The notes beneath the pieces were generated by a model. It was given only the letters and a program-made list of their open reading frames with translations. It made no database searches and was not told the origin of the DNA. Below are positions 26,460 through 35,969 of a DNA stretch of 44,641 bases, piece by piece. Where the stretch lies: positions 1 to 44,641 of the forward strand of contig JASJDR010000066.1 in the NCBI GenBank assembly GCA_030065615.1. Reading direction: 5' to 3'. This DNA comes from Xenococcus sp. MO_188.B8. GTDB lineage: Bacteria > Cyanobacteriota > Cyanobacteriia > Cyanobacteriales > Xenococcaceae. Position numbers and translations under genes: made by a program. Position 1 is the first letter of the stretch, and each line of letters opens with the position of its first letter.

Positions 26460-27209
26460 ATGCTTGTCAAGAGAGTTTCTAACTTCATTGAAAATTCATC
26501 CGCTGTAGGAGTACAAAATGCATTAACTCTGGTCTGGAATTTCTCGTTTCTTAAGAAGAAGAAATGCCCAATTATTTTTCCAGGTTGTTCTAACCCACTA
26601 TATTTACGTGAGTCAACTTCAGACATTGTTTTACTCAAACAATTTATCCCTCTCTTCTATAATTGGAAGCCCAAGAGACAGAACATTGAAGTTGTTATTG
26701 ATGCAGGGGCTAATATCGGGTTATTTACAGCAATGATGGCAAGTCGTTATCCACAGGCGCGCATTATCGCAATTGAACCCGATCGAGAGAACTTTGAAAT
26801 TCTCTGCGAGAATTGTAAACCATATAAAAATGTTGAATTAGTTAAGGCAGCTCTTTGGTATAAGAGGGAGCCGTTAATGATCTCAAATCCGAATGCAACA
26901 CACTGGGAAAGACAAGTTGAAAGTAAAACAAATGGTATAGGAAAAACTATTGATGCAGTAACAGTATCAAGTATTTTGGAAAATTTTGAAGTGAAGAAAG
27001 TTGATGTTTTTAAAGTTGATATAGAAGGTGCAGAAGGCGCAATTTTTAAGTACGGTGATTTATCATGGATATCAGCAGTGAAAGAATTACTTATTGAATT
27101 ACATGAAGTGCCAGAAATAGATATTAAGCGAACATTCTTGGAAATTTTGAATACCTTTCCCCACACTAAAGAGGAGCTAGGGGAATATACATGGTTGTCT
27201 TTTTTGTAA
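26460..27209 (+). CDS. FkbM-family methyltransferase 1
   Basis: A 249-residue SAM-dependent O-methyltransferase. The SAM site reads VVIDAGANIGLFTAMMAS (about residue 78) followed by IIAIEPDRENFEIL; the FkbM-specific acidic strand is VDVFKVDIEGAEGAIF (about 181). It should methylate a sugar hydroxyl, either on the repeat unit or at the chain end. Lies 18 bases after a GT2 and 19 before the next, so it is within the operon. A second, distinct FkbM protein occurs near 36 kb. Confidence 0.9.
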   Translation: MLVKRVSNFIENSSAVGVQNALTLVWNFSFLKKKKCPIIFPGCSNPLYLRESTSDIVLLKQFIPLFYNWKPKRQNIEVVIDAGANIGLFTAMMASRYPQARIIAIEPDRENFEILCENCKPYKNVELVKAALWYKREPLMISNPNATHWERQVESKTNGIGKTIDAVTVSSILENFEVKKVDVFKVDIEGAEGAIFKYGDLSWISAVKELLIELHEVPEIDIKRTFLEILNTFPHTKEELGEYTWLSFL

Positions 27210-27228
27210 GACTTTTGTTCTTAAATTA

Positions 27229-28194
27229 ATGAATCAAACTGTTAGCATTCTTATTCCCTGCTATAATGCTGAGCGCTGGATCGCTCAAGCAATTCAAAGC
27301 GCACTCGATCAGACCTATCCCAATAAAGAAGTGATTGTGATGAATGATGGTTCTAGCGACCGCAGTCTGGAAATTATCAAAAGTTTTAGCAATCAAATTT
27401 GTTGGGAGTCTCAACCTAACCTAGGTGGCAATGCAACAAGAAATCGGTTACTTGAACTTAGTACTGGCGAATGGTTGCAATATTTAGATGCTGATGATTA
27501 TTTGTTGCCTGAAAAAATAGAGAAACAAATTAATCTCTTATCCCAGAACCCGAAAACTGATGTGATCTGTAGCCCTGCGATCGCTGAATATCATGATGAA
27601 GAGAAGATTTGGACAGAGCCTAGCCCACAATTGCATCCTCGCGATCCCTGGATTCTTTTAGCAAGGTGGCGATTACCTCAAACAGGCGGTTCTCTTTGGC
27701 GTAAACAGGCGATTGTTGACGCTGGTGGATGGAAAGTTGATCAACCCTGTTGTCAAGAACATGAATTATATCTGCGACTGCTGATGGCAGGTAAGCAGTT
27801 GAATTTTTACGATCACTCTGGAGCAGTCTATCGGCTATGGAGCCATTCAACGGTTTCTAGAAAAAACAAATATGAGCCGCTATACCGACGTCTTGAGGTG
27901 AAGGATAGGCTGGAGCAATATTTGGAAACTATTGGAGAATTGAATCAGGCAAGACAAGATGCAATTAGTCAATCCCGCTTTGAATGTGCGCGAATCATTT
28001 ACGGTTTCAACAAAGAGTTAGCCTCTAGTATCGTTGCAAGAATTCATCAGCGGAACCTTCACTTCCAGCCTAAAGGAACTGCCGCACCGATGTTGTATTA
28101 CTTAATCTATCGTTTTTTTGGTTTTAAAGTAGCTGAAAGAATTGCTGCTATCAAAAGAAACCTAACATTAAAGAGGCAGTTCTATACTTGTTGA
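27229..28194 (+). CDS. GT2 glycosyltransferase, stop codon from MITE
   Basis: A 321-residue GT-A enzyme. VSILIPCYNAERWIAQAIQS, VIVMNDGSSDRSLEII and the metal site LQYLDADDYLLPEKI (about residue 86) are intact. The next region PQTGGSLWRKQAIVDAGGW and CCQEHELYLRLLMAGKQ is the usual acceptor side. The last three codons (YTC) and the TGA lie within the left end of a MITE-like element, so the natural C-terminus has been lost or replaced. The catalytic domain is untouched and the enzyme may still work. Family membership is sure; specificity unknown. Confidence 0.88.
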   Translation: MNQTVSILIPCYNAERWIAQAIQSALDQTYPNKEVIVMNDGSSDRSLEIIKSFSNQICWESQPNLGGNATRNRLLELSTGEWLQYLDADDYLLPEKIEKQINLLSQNPKTDVICSPAIAEYHDEEKIWTEPSPQLHPRDPWILLARWRLPQTGGSLWRKQAIVDAGGWKVDQPCCQEHELYLRLLMAGKQLNFYDHSGAVYRLWSHSTVSRKNKYEPLYRRLEVKDRLEQYLETIGELNQARQDAISQSRFECARIIYGFNKELASSIVARIHQRNLHFQPKGTAAPMLYYLIYRFFGFKVAERIAAIKRNLTLKRQFYTC

Positions 28195-28312
28195 GAATTA
28201 ATGCCTATTACAATCTCAAAATTAGAGTTGTTGCGAGATAGCTTTTTCTCAAAATTTAGTCCTTATTGAATAAGGCTTTCAGGTATGCATATATTTAATT
28301 CTCAACAAGTCT
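28184..28312. mobile_element. MITE-like element, copy 2
   Basis: A 129-base non-coding element with 16-base inverted ends: acttgttgagaattaa at 28186-28201 and ttaattctcaacaagt at 28295-28310, with one more partly matching pair outside. The interior contains ttattgaataaggctttcag, which matches in reverse the interior of the element at 778-977. The element interrupts the end of the GT2 gene and supplies its stop. Length, ends and lack of coding capacity fit a MITE. The target duplication was not resolved. Confidence 0.65.
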
Positions 28313-28354
28313 ATTGTATAAACTCAAACCCGAATTAGTCATGCTTTTGAAATA

Positions 28355-29593
28355 ATGAGAATTTTTACTGCTGTTAGCCATTCGATTGATCCTAACTTTT
28401 TTTATGGTGGACTATGGAGTCGTAATTTTTATCCTGCCTTGAAACAACTAGAGCATGAAGTAATTGAGTCTCAAGTTGATTTGTTGCCTGCAAGTCTTTT
28501 CATGGATATCTCTTGTAACTTTACAAAACAGGAGTTACAGATTCGGCATCAAATTACAGAACGGATTGTTGAAGAGATTCTTCAGGCTCATTTTCAAAAA
28601 CCCGTTGATTTATTTCTCTGCTACTTCTATAATTCTCATTTTGACCCAGCAGGGTTTGAAGAAATTGATCGGTTAGGAATTCCGAGTGTTAACTTTTACT
28701 GCAACAGTATTTACCAGTTTGAATTAGTATCATCGATCGCAGCCAACGCAACTTTCTCCTGGCATCCTGAACGAGATGCTCGATCTCTTTATTTAGGGGT
28801 TGGTGGAAATCCAATCTGGGTACAAATGGGCGCAGATCCGAGACTTTACCATTTTATGCCTAATGTGACTCGTCAAACAAGAGCTTGTTTTGTGGGTCAG
28901 CGCTATGCTGATCGTGATCGTCTCCTGGCAAAGCTAATCAAGAATCAGATACCTGTTGACATCTATGGAAATGGTTGGGCTCATAATTCCCAGCGACAGA
29001 TCAAAACCACAAATCAATCTAATACGGACAATGAGATAGAGTATCTAGGTAGACGATTGCTTAAATCTGGTAGCTTTGAAAGTTACAGCCAAGCGATTCT
29101 GAGCAATTTAACTCAGCAAGGAATCCTCAAAGGCGGTCAAAGAACTCTCAATCAACTACTATATAGACACTACAGTAAAAAATTAGATGCTCTACTAGCT
29201 TCTGCATCTCAAGGCTTTGCTGATAACTTGTCTGAAACCTTTGCTCAGTATGAATTAATTCTCAATTTTAGTAACGTTTGGGCAGATGGCAGACCAGGTT
29301 CAGCATTAATTCCTCACGTTCGTCTCCGAGACTTTGAGGCTCCTATGAGCAGGACGTGCTACTTAACAGGTTATACAGACGAGATTGCCGAGTTTTACGA
29401 GTTAGGCAAAGAAATTGATACTTATCGTCATTCAGATGAGCTTGTAGATAAAGCCAATTATTATCTCAATCATCCTTCAGAGGCAGAAAAACTGCGTGAG
29501 GCTGGCTATCAAAGGGCTCTGCGAGACCATACTTGGAAGAATCGATTTGAACAACTTTTCAAGACCATTGGACTAAAAACATCAAAATTATGA
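28355..29593 (+). CDS. CgeB-like glycosyltransferase (GT1/GT4-type)
   Basis: A 412-residue protein resembling CgeB and Glyco_trans_1_2 proteins. Its N-terminal half has FFYGGLWSRNFYPAL and SVNFYCNSIYQFEL, the middle TFSWHPERDARSLYLGVGG, and the C-terminal half the Glyco_trans_1_2 block RLRDFEAPMSRTCYLTGYTD (about residue 325) with EIAEFYELGKEI and ALRDHTWKNRFEQLF. This group is involved in modifying surface glycans. It should be a GT-B enzyme. Its stop overlaps the following GT2 start by four bases (ATGA), so the two are translationally coupled. Confidence 0.82.
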   Translation: MRIFTAVSHSIDPNFFYGGLWSRNFYPALKQLEHEVIESQVDLLPASLFMDISCNFTKQELQIRHQITERIVEEILQAHFQKPVDLFLCYFYNSHFDPAGFEEIDRLGIPSVNFYCNSIYQFELVSSIAANATFSWHPERDARSLYLGVGGNPIWVQMGADPRLYHFMPNVTRQTRACFVGQRYADRDRLLAKLIKNQIPVDIYGNGWAHNSQRQIKTTNQSNTDNEIEYLGRRLLKSGSFESYSQAILSNLTQQGILKGGQRTLNQLLYRHYSKKLDALLASASQGFADNLSETFAQYELILNFSNVWADGRPGSALIPHVRLRDFEAPMSRTCYLTGYTDEIAEFYELGKEIDTYRHSDELVDKANYYLNHPSEAEKLREAGYQRALRDHTWKNRFEQLFKTIGLKTSKL

Positions 29594-30567
29594 ACAAAGT
29601 CTTGCCTATTTCTGCTCTTGTCCCAACCCGCGATCGCCCAAAAACATTTGCCAGAACACTTAACAGCCTGGCAAAACAATCATTCCAACCTGTTGAAATA
29701 ATTGTTATCGATGGCTCAGAGGATGATAAAACCAAACAGCTTTGCCAAAGTGCTATTCCTGGACTCCTGACTCAAATTCGCTACGATAAAGCAACTACAA
29801 TTGGGGCTGCAACTCAGCGTAACCAGGGAATGACTAAGGCAACGCAAGAATTTATTTGGCTGATGGATGATGATATCCTGCTGGAGTCAGACTGCTTGGT
29901 GTGGTTATGGAATGCCCTGCATAGCGATCCTCGCATGGGCGGGGTCAACGCCATGATTACTAATCAACGTTACTTATCACCTGGTAGGATTAGTTGCACC
30001 CTGTTTCAGTTTCTCCATGGTAGTTGGGAAACTAGCTATGCGGGAAAATGTATTGGGCCAGCCCTCAATCTCCTTCCAGAAGACCGTGATGATTTACCAG
30101 ATATTGTTCCCGTAGAATGGTTAAACACAACCTGCACGCTATACCGTCGCGAGGCTTTACCCAATCCTTTATTTCCCTCTAACTTTGTCGGCTATTCCTT
30201 AATGGAAGATGTAACACTTTCCTTGACAGTTGGCCAACAATGGAAATTAGCTAATGCTCGCACTGCTCGTATTTTTCACGATAGTCAACCTGGGGATCAC
30301 AAAAACAACCTTGGTGTTTTAGCCAAAATGGAACTTGTCAACCGACATTTTGTGATGACTCAAATTCTAAACAGACGACAAACTCAAGATTATTTTAAGT
30401 TTTTTGTTCTACAAGTTTTTGAAATCGCAGCACTGTTTCAAACCTTGAAGGGATGGAAATCTTTGCCAATTGTTCTAGAAGGAAAACTAGAGGCGATCTG
30501 GGAAATTTGGCAATCTGGACATCAACCTTCTCATTTCAAGAAATCCCAATCTCAATCAGTCAATTAA
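29590..30567 (+). CDS. GT2 glycosyltransferase
   Basis: A 325-residue GT-A enzyme. LPISALVPTRDRPKTFARTL, IIVIDGSEDDKTKQLC and the metal motif FIWLMDDDILLESDCL (about residue 97) identify it. VEWLNTTCTLYRREALPNP and GYSLMEDVTLSLTVGQQW are the acceptor-side elements, with Glu/Asp in EDV as candidate base. Overlaps the CgeB-like gene by four bases. Ends 12 bases before an acyltransferase. Role: addition of one sugar; specificity unknown. Confidence 0.88.
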   Translation: MNKVLPISALVPTRDRPKTFARTLNSLAKQSFQPVEIIVIDGSEDDKTKQLCQSAIPGLLTQIRYDKATTIGAATQRNQGMTKATQEFIWLMDDDILLESDCLVWLWNALHSDPRMGGVNAMITNQRYLSPGRISCTLFQFLHGSWETSYAGKCIGPALNLLPEDRDDLPDIVPVEWLNTTCTLYRREALPNPLFPSNFVGYSLMEDVTLSLTVGQQWKLANARTARIFHDSQPGDHKNNLGVLAKMELVNRHFVMTQILNRRQTQDYFKFFVLQVFEIAALFQTLKGWKSLPIVLEGKLEAIWEIWQSGHQPSHFKKSQSQSVN

Positions 30568-30578
30568 CTATATTATCT

Positions 30579-31127
30579 ATGATTCTCCTGCGCTTTTTTA
30601 ATGGCTTAAACAGTCGTTGGCGAAATTTTTACTACCAATTACAAGGAGTAAAACTGCACGGTTACGTCTGGATGCAGGCAATTGAAATTCCTAGAAATTA
30701 TCATGATATTGAAATCGAAGCTTCCTGTGCTCTCGATCGGGGTGTAGTTTTACTTTGTAGCGGAGAATCTTCTGATATTCCCAAAATTCGGGTTGGTGCT
30801 AATAGTTATATCAATCGTAATACCTTTTTGGATGCTACTGAATCTTTAATCATTGGACGAGAATGCGGTATTGGTCCCGGATGCTACATTACAGACCACG
30901 ATCACGGTACTGATATTGAAAAAGCACCTTTAGGTCAATCAATGATTTCTCAACCTACTAAGATTGGCGATCGCGTTTGGATTGGTGCTAATGTTACGGT
31001 TCTTAAAGGAGTAACTATTGGGGATCATGCTGTCATTGGTGCTGGTAGTGTGGTCACAAAAGATATTCCAGAATATGCGATCGCAGTTGGAGTTCCGGCC
31101 AAAGTAATAAAATTCAAAAAGGAATAA
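30579..31127 (+). CDS. Hexapeptide-repeat acyltransferase
   Basis: A 182-residue left-handed beta-helix protein of the maltose/galactoside O-acetyltransferase type. Imperfect hexapeptide repeats run from residue 70 to the end (IRVGANSYINRNTFLDA; IGRECGIGPGCYITDHDHG; IGDRVWIGANVTVLKGVTIG; AVIGAGSVVTKDI), closed by IAVGVPAKVIKF. The DHDHG histidines form the expected active-site region. It should acetylate (or otherwise acylate) a sugar hydroxyl from acyl-CoA. The ATG at 30579 is used; a longer open frame to 30453 lies inside the preceding gene. Confidence 0.9.
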   Translation: MILLRFFNGLNSRWRNFYYQLQGVKLHGYVWMQAIEIPRNYHDIEIEASCALDRGVVLLCSGESSDIPKIRVGANSYINRNTFLDATESLIIGRECGIGPGCYITDHDHGTDIEKAPLGQSMISQPTKIGDRVWIGANVTVLKGVTIGDHAVIGAGSVVTKDIPEYAIAVGVPAKVIKFKKE

Positions 31128-31221
31128 ATTGCTATTTTTTATAAAAAAACAAATATTATAAAAATTACAAATCATCCCAAAAATAAAAATACAATTTGAC
31201 AAATTTAATCATAAAAATATC

Positions 31222-32082
31222 ATGGAAATTAATGAATTAGTCTCAATCGGTATTACCACCAAAAATCGTTGGCATGACTTAGAAAACACTCTTCGTAAAA
31301 TTCAAATTTTTAATTTAAATAAGATAGCAATTTTGATTTTTGATGATGGTTCAGATACCCCTTGCTCCATAGATTTTTCTAAGTATAGTTTAAATATTAA
31401 ACACCGAAGATTTGAAAAATCTCAAGGATTAATTACTAGAAGAAATCAATTAGTTCAAGAAATTAAAACAAAATATTATCTTAGTTTTGATGATGACTCT
31501 TTTCCCGCCAAAGGTTCTCTAGAAAAAGCAGTAGAATTTGCTGAATCCCAAGAAAATTTATTATGTCTTGGTTTTCCCATTTATAATCCCGTTATTCAAA
31601 AGTATGAAAGTAAATCTCTTGATAGTAAACCTTACCAAGTGAGGTTTTTTATCGGTTGTGGGCACCTTTTACACTGTGAAAACTTTTTCAAAATTGGAGG
31701 CTATCGAGACGAACTCATTCATCAAGGTGAAGAGATGGATCTTGCAGCTAGAGGATTTCAAAAAGGATTATATTGCTATCATTTTCCTGGTTTTCAGATT
31801 CATCATACCGCTTCTAATCAGGGCCGTAATTTTTTTCGTATGGATTACTATGGCTCCCGTAATAATGTTTTATGGAATGACTGGTACTTACCTGAAAATC
31901 TAACACTCGTTAAACAAACTAGAAATCTAATTTCTAGAATACTACTATCTCTCAAAGTAAAAAGATTAGGTCCTCTTCAGGGTGAGCTTGCAGGCTTTCA
32001 GGATATTTCTAAGTACAAAGATAAGCGTAAACCAATGTCTCTAGAGATTTATCATCAATGGCAAAAACTACTTGAAAAATAG
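31222..32082 (+). CDS. GT2 glycosyltransferase
   Basis: A 286-residue GT-A enzyme. LVSIGITTKNRWHDLENTL, IAILIFDDGSDTP and the metal motif YLSFDDDSFPAKGSL (about residue 91) define it. The acceptor side contains GHLLHCENFFKIGGYRDELI and HQGEEMDLAARGFQKG with candidate catalytic acids, then HHTASNQGRNFFRMDYYGSR. Strongly AT-rich compared with the preceding genes and free of HIP1, which suggests a different origin. Stands 94 bases after the acyltransferase. Confidence 0.88.
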   Translation: MEINELVSIGITTKNRWHDLENTLRKIQIFNLNKIAILIFDDGSDTPCSIDFSKYSLNIKHRRFEKSQGLITRRNQLVQEIKTKYYLSFDDDSFPAKGSLEKAVEFAESQENLLCLGFPIYNPVIQKYESKSLDSKPYQVRFFIGCGHLLHCENFFKIGGYRDELIHQGEEMDLAARGFQKGLYCYHFPGFQIHHTASNQGRNFFRMDYYGSRNNVLWNDWYLPENLTLVKQTRNLISRILLSLKVKRLGPLQGELAGFQDISKYKDKRKPMSLEIYHQWQKLLEK

Positions 32083-32245
32083 CTAAATAATTAAAAAAAG
32101 ACCAATTAATTCAAAAATAGAATAAATAAGTTAGTAATAAGTAAATATTTTAGTAGTTTCAATGTCATTATGTTTAACTAGTTACGACTGCCAAATCTTC
32201 ATAAAAATTGCTCGGTTTAGAGATATTTAACTACTAAATAATTGT

Positions 32246-33493
32246 ATGAAAATTTTACATGTTATTCCATCTATCAGTCCTACTTTAGGGGGTCCTTCGG
32301 AAGTTGCCCTCAATATTGTCAGTGCATTACGAGAATGTGGCGTTAATGCTGAAATTGTGACCACTAACTATGGTGGAGCCAAGCCCATGAATGTACCTCT
32401 AAATCAGCGAGTTGATTATAACTTCAAAACAGATCGAGAAGTGTCGGTACCTGTGTGGTTTTTCCCCTATACTTCTCCCTCGCTCAAAGAATACATTTTT
32501 TCTTGGCAGATGACTAACTGGTTATGGAAACATATTCATAACTATCAACTTCTAGATAATCACTATTTATTTTCCTATGCTCCTTCCTGTGCAGCTAATC
32601 TTGCCCGTTTAAAAAGAATTCCCTACACTGTTCGGACTATGGGACAGCTAACTCCTTGGTCATTAGCACAAAAACAATTAAAAAAACAAGTTTACACTTT
32701 TTTAGTCGAACGTCATAATCTCAATCGTGCCGCTGCAATTCATTGCACTACATCGGCTGAAGCAGAAAATGTCCGTAAATTTGGGATTCACAAACCGACT
32801 ATTACTCTGCCCTTAGGGGCTAATCCACCAATGCCAATTTCTGATGCCAAAGCTAGGTTACGACAAAAGTACAATATCCCCGCAGATACTCCTATTATTC
32901 TCTTTTTGTCACGCCTTCATTATAAAAAGCGTCCAGAGCTTCTCCTAAAGTCTTTGGTTCAGTTAAAAAACTCAGGACATTGCTTTCACGCGATTTTTGC
33001 TGGTTCGGGTGAATCTATTTATCTGGCCGATCTTCAAAATTTGGTTAGTTCGCTCGGCATTGAACAAAAAGTTTATTTTGCCGGTTTTACAGGAGGTTTC
33101 GATAAAGATTTGCTGTTACAAGGTTCGGACTTATTTGTTTTGCCATCATTTTCTGAGAACTTTGGTATTGCTGTAGCAGAAGCACTTGCCGCTGGTTTGC
33201 CTATAATCATTACCCCAGGAATTCAAATCTCCTCAGATGTTGCTGCTGCCAAAGCTGGTTTGGTGGTTCCAGGAGAAGTGGAGCCGCTTACTGAAGCAAT
33301 TTCTAAACTACTGAGCGTTCCCAAACTACGGCAAGAACTTGGTGCTAATGCTAAACGCTTAGCACAGACTTGCTACTCTTGGCAGCCAATTGCTCAGAAT
33401 CTCGCCTCTACCTATGGGGCAATCATTTCGGGAAGTCCTTTACCACAGGTTACGAAATTGAACGAGTCTGTGATGAAGTCTGCTTTAATTTGA
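32246..33493 (+). CDS. GT4 glycosyltransferase
   Basis: A 415-residue GT-B enzyme. The glycine-rich acceptor loop is ISPTLGGPSEVALNIV (about residue 10), and the donor domain begins at PADTPIILFLSRLHYKKRPE. The EX7E element is complete, ENFGIAVAE (about residue 306), followed by ALAAGLPIIITPGI. The C-terminal helix LAQTCYSWQPIAQNLA is typical of GT4. It should transfer a sugar from a nucleotide donor on the cytoplasmic face. Separated from the gene before by 163 bases without clear signals. Confidence 0.9.
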   Translation: MKILHVIPSISPTLGGPSEVALNIVSALRECGVNAEIVTTNYGGAKPMNVPLNQRVDYNFKTDREVSVPVWFFPYTSPSLKEYIFSWQMTNWLWKHIHNYQLLDNHYLFSYAPSCAANLARLKRIPYTVRTMGQLTPWSLAQKQLKKQVYTFLVERHNLNRAAAIHCTTSAEAENVRKFGIHKPTITLPLGANPPMPISDAKARLRQKYNIPADTPIILFLSRLHYKKRPELLLKSLVQLKNSGHCFHAIFAGSGESIYLADLQNLVSSLGIEQKVYFAGFTGGFDKDLLLQGSDLFVLPSFSENFGIAVAEALAAGLPIIITPGIQISSDVAAAKAGLVVPGEVEPLTEAISKLLSVPKLRQELGANAKRLAQTCYSWQPIAQNLASTYGAIISGSPLPQVTKLNESVMKSALI

Positions 33494-33585
33494 AATTATC
33501 ACCACAGTTTCACCAGGGCAACTTAGGCTTATAGCCCAAGACAAGTTTTAGTTTTTTCGTTTTTTCAAATTTTTCAAAAATCACA

Positions 33586-34815
33586 ATGTATCTTGACAAT
33601 CCGCAATGGATTTGTTGTCAACTCGGGGCTAGGGAATATTATGCTATTCCCCGTGCTTTACATCAAGCTGGACAACTATCATTGTTAATCACTGATGCTT
33701 GGGTTAAGCCAAATTCACCTCTCAATTCAGTTCCGATTAAACCGATTAAAAGTATCTGCAATCGCTATCATAGCGATCTGAAGAATGCCCCAATCGAAGC
33801 CTTTAACACTGGACTAATCAGCTTTGAAATACAGCAACGACTTCAAAAAACTCAAGACTGGGAGCGGATGATCGCGCGTAATCAATGGTTTCAAGCTCAA
33901 GTTATCAAAACTCTAGAAGCCATTAAAATTCCTCACAACCAAGATCCGCCAATTCTATTTACTTACAGTTACGCTGCTTTGCAAATCCTTAAATACGCCA
34001 AAACAAGAGGTTGGCTCACAATCTTAGGTCAGATCGACCCCGGAATCAAAGAAGAGGAAATCGTTAAAGCCGAACAACAAAAATATCCTGACCTTGCACC
34101 TAATTGGCAACCTGTCCCTTCCAGCTACTGGGAAACATGGCAGCAAGAATGCGCTCTTGCCGATCAAATTATGGTTAATTCCCAATGGTCTAAACAACTT
34201 TTGGAACAGGCGAATATCAAAGCAGAAAAAATCAAAATAGTTCCCCTAGTTTATGAACCCCCACCTGAAGCCGCAAATTTTACTAGAAGCCATCCTGAAA
34301 AATTCACCCATGAGCGTCCTTTACGAGTTCTATTTTTAGGATTAATTAACCTCAGAAAAGGTATTGCTGCCTGTTTAGAAGCAATTAACCAACTCACTGG
34401 AGAACCTGTTGAATTTTGGTTTGTGGGAGCTATTCAGATTGAAATTCCCGAACATTTACGTAATCATCCCCAAATTCGTTGGATTGGCCCTGTACCCCGT
34501 AGTGAAACATCTCGCTATTATCAAGAAGCTGATGTTTTTTTATTTCCCACATTATCTGATGGTTTTGGCTTAACTCAGTTAGAAGCCTTAGCATGGCAGT
34601 TACCAATAATTACCTCTTCTAATTGTGGAAAAGTCATAGAAAATCAAATAAATGGTTGGATTTTAGAACAAGTAAATCACAAGAATATCACATCTTTATT
34701 ATTAGAAATAATTCAAAAACCAAATCAAATATGTATTCAGAATAAGAAAAAAGCAAAAAATAAAATTATCTTTTCAGTCTCATATTTAGAAAATAAACTA
34801 AAAAATTTTTTTTGA
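33586..34815 (+). CDS. GT4 glycosyltransferase
   Basis: A 409-residue GT-B protein. The N-terminus PQWICCQLGAREYYAIPRAL is a recognised start in a cyanobacterial GT4 subgroup. The donor domain includes LRVLFLGLINLRKGIAACLE (about residue 245) and the DX7E element DGFGLTQLE with ALAWQLPIITSSNCG. The last 40 residues are very rich in Lys, Asn and Ile and the DNA becomes strongly AT-rich. Substrate unknown. Follows the previous gene by 92 bases and precedes another GT4 by 32. Confidence 0.88.
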   Translation: MYLDNPQWICCQLGAREYYAIPRALHQAGQLSLLITDAWVKPNSPLNSVPIKPIKSICNRYHSDLKNAPIEAFNTGLISFEIQQRLQKTQDWERMIARNQWFQAQVIKTLEAIKIPHNQDPPILFTYSYAALQILKYAKTRGWLTILGQIDPGIKEEEIVKAEQQKYPDLAPNWQPVPSSYWETWQQECALADQIMVNSQWSKQLLEQANIKAEKIKIVPLVYEPPPEAANFTRSHPEKFTHERPLRVLFLGLINLRKGIAACLEAINQLTGEPVEFWFVGAIQIEIPEHLRNHPQIRWIGPVPRSETSRYYQEADVFLFPTLSDGFGLTQLEALAWQLPIITSSNCGKVIENQINGWILEQVNHKNITSLLLEIIQKPNQICIQNKKKAKNKIIFSVSYLENKLKNFF

Positions 34816-34847
34816 ATATACAAAATAATTAAAACAAATCAAAATAC

Positions 34848-35933
34848 ATGAAAATAATACATTTTACTTCTCATATAGGACAAGGCGGTGACTGGACTAT
34901 TATTAAAAGCCTTACCGATATTTTCATAAAAAATGATCATCAAGTATTAATTTGTGGTAGTGGAGCTAGAAATACCTCTTATAAATCAGTAGAAATCCCT
35001 TTAAATCAAGGCTTGAAGGGCTTTATTTCTTCTTTATCTAAAATCTATCAACTTCCAAATGATACTGATATTGCCCATGTACACAGTCCAATTTCGTTAT
35101 TTTTTGCAATCATTTATAAATACTTGCGTTGCCGTTACCTCAAAATCATTTTTAGTTACCATTGGCTAACTCCAGTTTATGATTTTAAAAACATTATAAA
35201 AATTGTTCTCTTTAAATTTGCTAATATTATTCATTCTTGTTCTGAAGAAGTTAAAAATATTCTAGAAAAAGAATACAAAGTTAATTCAAGTAAAAGTTTC
35301 CTAATTTATCCAGGGAAAGATCCTCAACTTTTTCATATTATTCCTAAAAGAGAAAAAAACAAATTAAGGCAAAAATACGATATTGATAATAATAATTTTA
35401 TTTTGTTATTTGTAGGAAGATTGGCCCCAGAAAAAAATATCTCATTAATACTAGATTATTTGGCCAATACAAACGATAAAAAGATCACTTTAATAATTGC
35501 AGGGGATGGAGATCAGAAACAAGAACTACTACAAAAATCTTTGAGCTTAAATATAGATAAAAAAGTTGTTTTTCTGGGGAGAGTAGAGCAAATAGAAGAA
35601 ATTTATGCGATCGCAGACTTATTAGTACTACCTTCTTCTTCAATGGAAACATTTGGTATGGTTGTTATAGAAGCAGCTTTCTGTGGAATCCCTACCCTAA
35701 GATCTGATTTACCCGGAGCCAAAGATCAAATCAATCACGGGGAAAATGGATTTATTTTTGCAGCGCAACAACCAGAAACAATGTTTGAAACCTTAGATCG
35801 AATTGTGTCGGAACGTTTCAAATTACCAGAAATAGGAAAACAAGCACGTTCTAATGCAATGAATAAATTTACAACAGAAAAAATGTATGATAATTTTTTG
35901 AATTTATATCAAAAAATGCTTGATCAAAAATAA
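34848..35933 (+). CDS. GT4 glycosyltransferase
   Basis: A 361-residue GT-B enzyme. FTSHIGQGGDWTIIKSL is the acceptor-side loop and NNFILLFVGRLAPEKNISLI opens the donor domain (about residue 182). The EX7E element is intact (ETFGMVVIE, about 268), followed by AAFCGIPTLRSDLPGAKDQI. Base composition is among the most AT-rich in the window. Probably adds a sugar to the repeat unit. Spacing of 32 bases before and 36 after fits operon membership. Confidence 0.9.
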   Translation: MKIIHFTSHIGQGGDWTIIKSLTDIFIKNDHQVLICGSGARNTSYKSVEIPLNQGLKGFISSLSKIYQLPNDTDIAHVHSPISLFFAIIYKYLRCRYLKIIFSYHWLTPVYDFKNIIKIVLFKFANIIHSCSEEVKNILEKEYKVNSSKSFLIYPGKDPQLFHIIPKREKNKLRQKYDIDNNNFILLFVGRLAPEKNISLILDYLANTNDKKITLIIAGDGDQKQELLQKSLSLNIDKKVVFLGRVEQIEEIYAIADLLVLPSSSMETFGMVVIEAAFCGIPTLRSDLPGAKDQINHGENGFIFAAQQPETMFETLDRIVSERFKLPEIGKQARSNAMNKFTTEKMYDNFLNLYQKMLDQK

Positions 35934-35969
35934 TTATAAAAATTTTCTAAATCTCTTGAGGCAACTTCA

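Noticed and set aside
30453-30578. Extended N-terminus of the hexapeptide acyltransferase
   Set aside because: It lies within the preceding GT2 gene in another frame; the ATG at 30579 gives normal family length.
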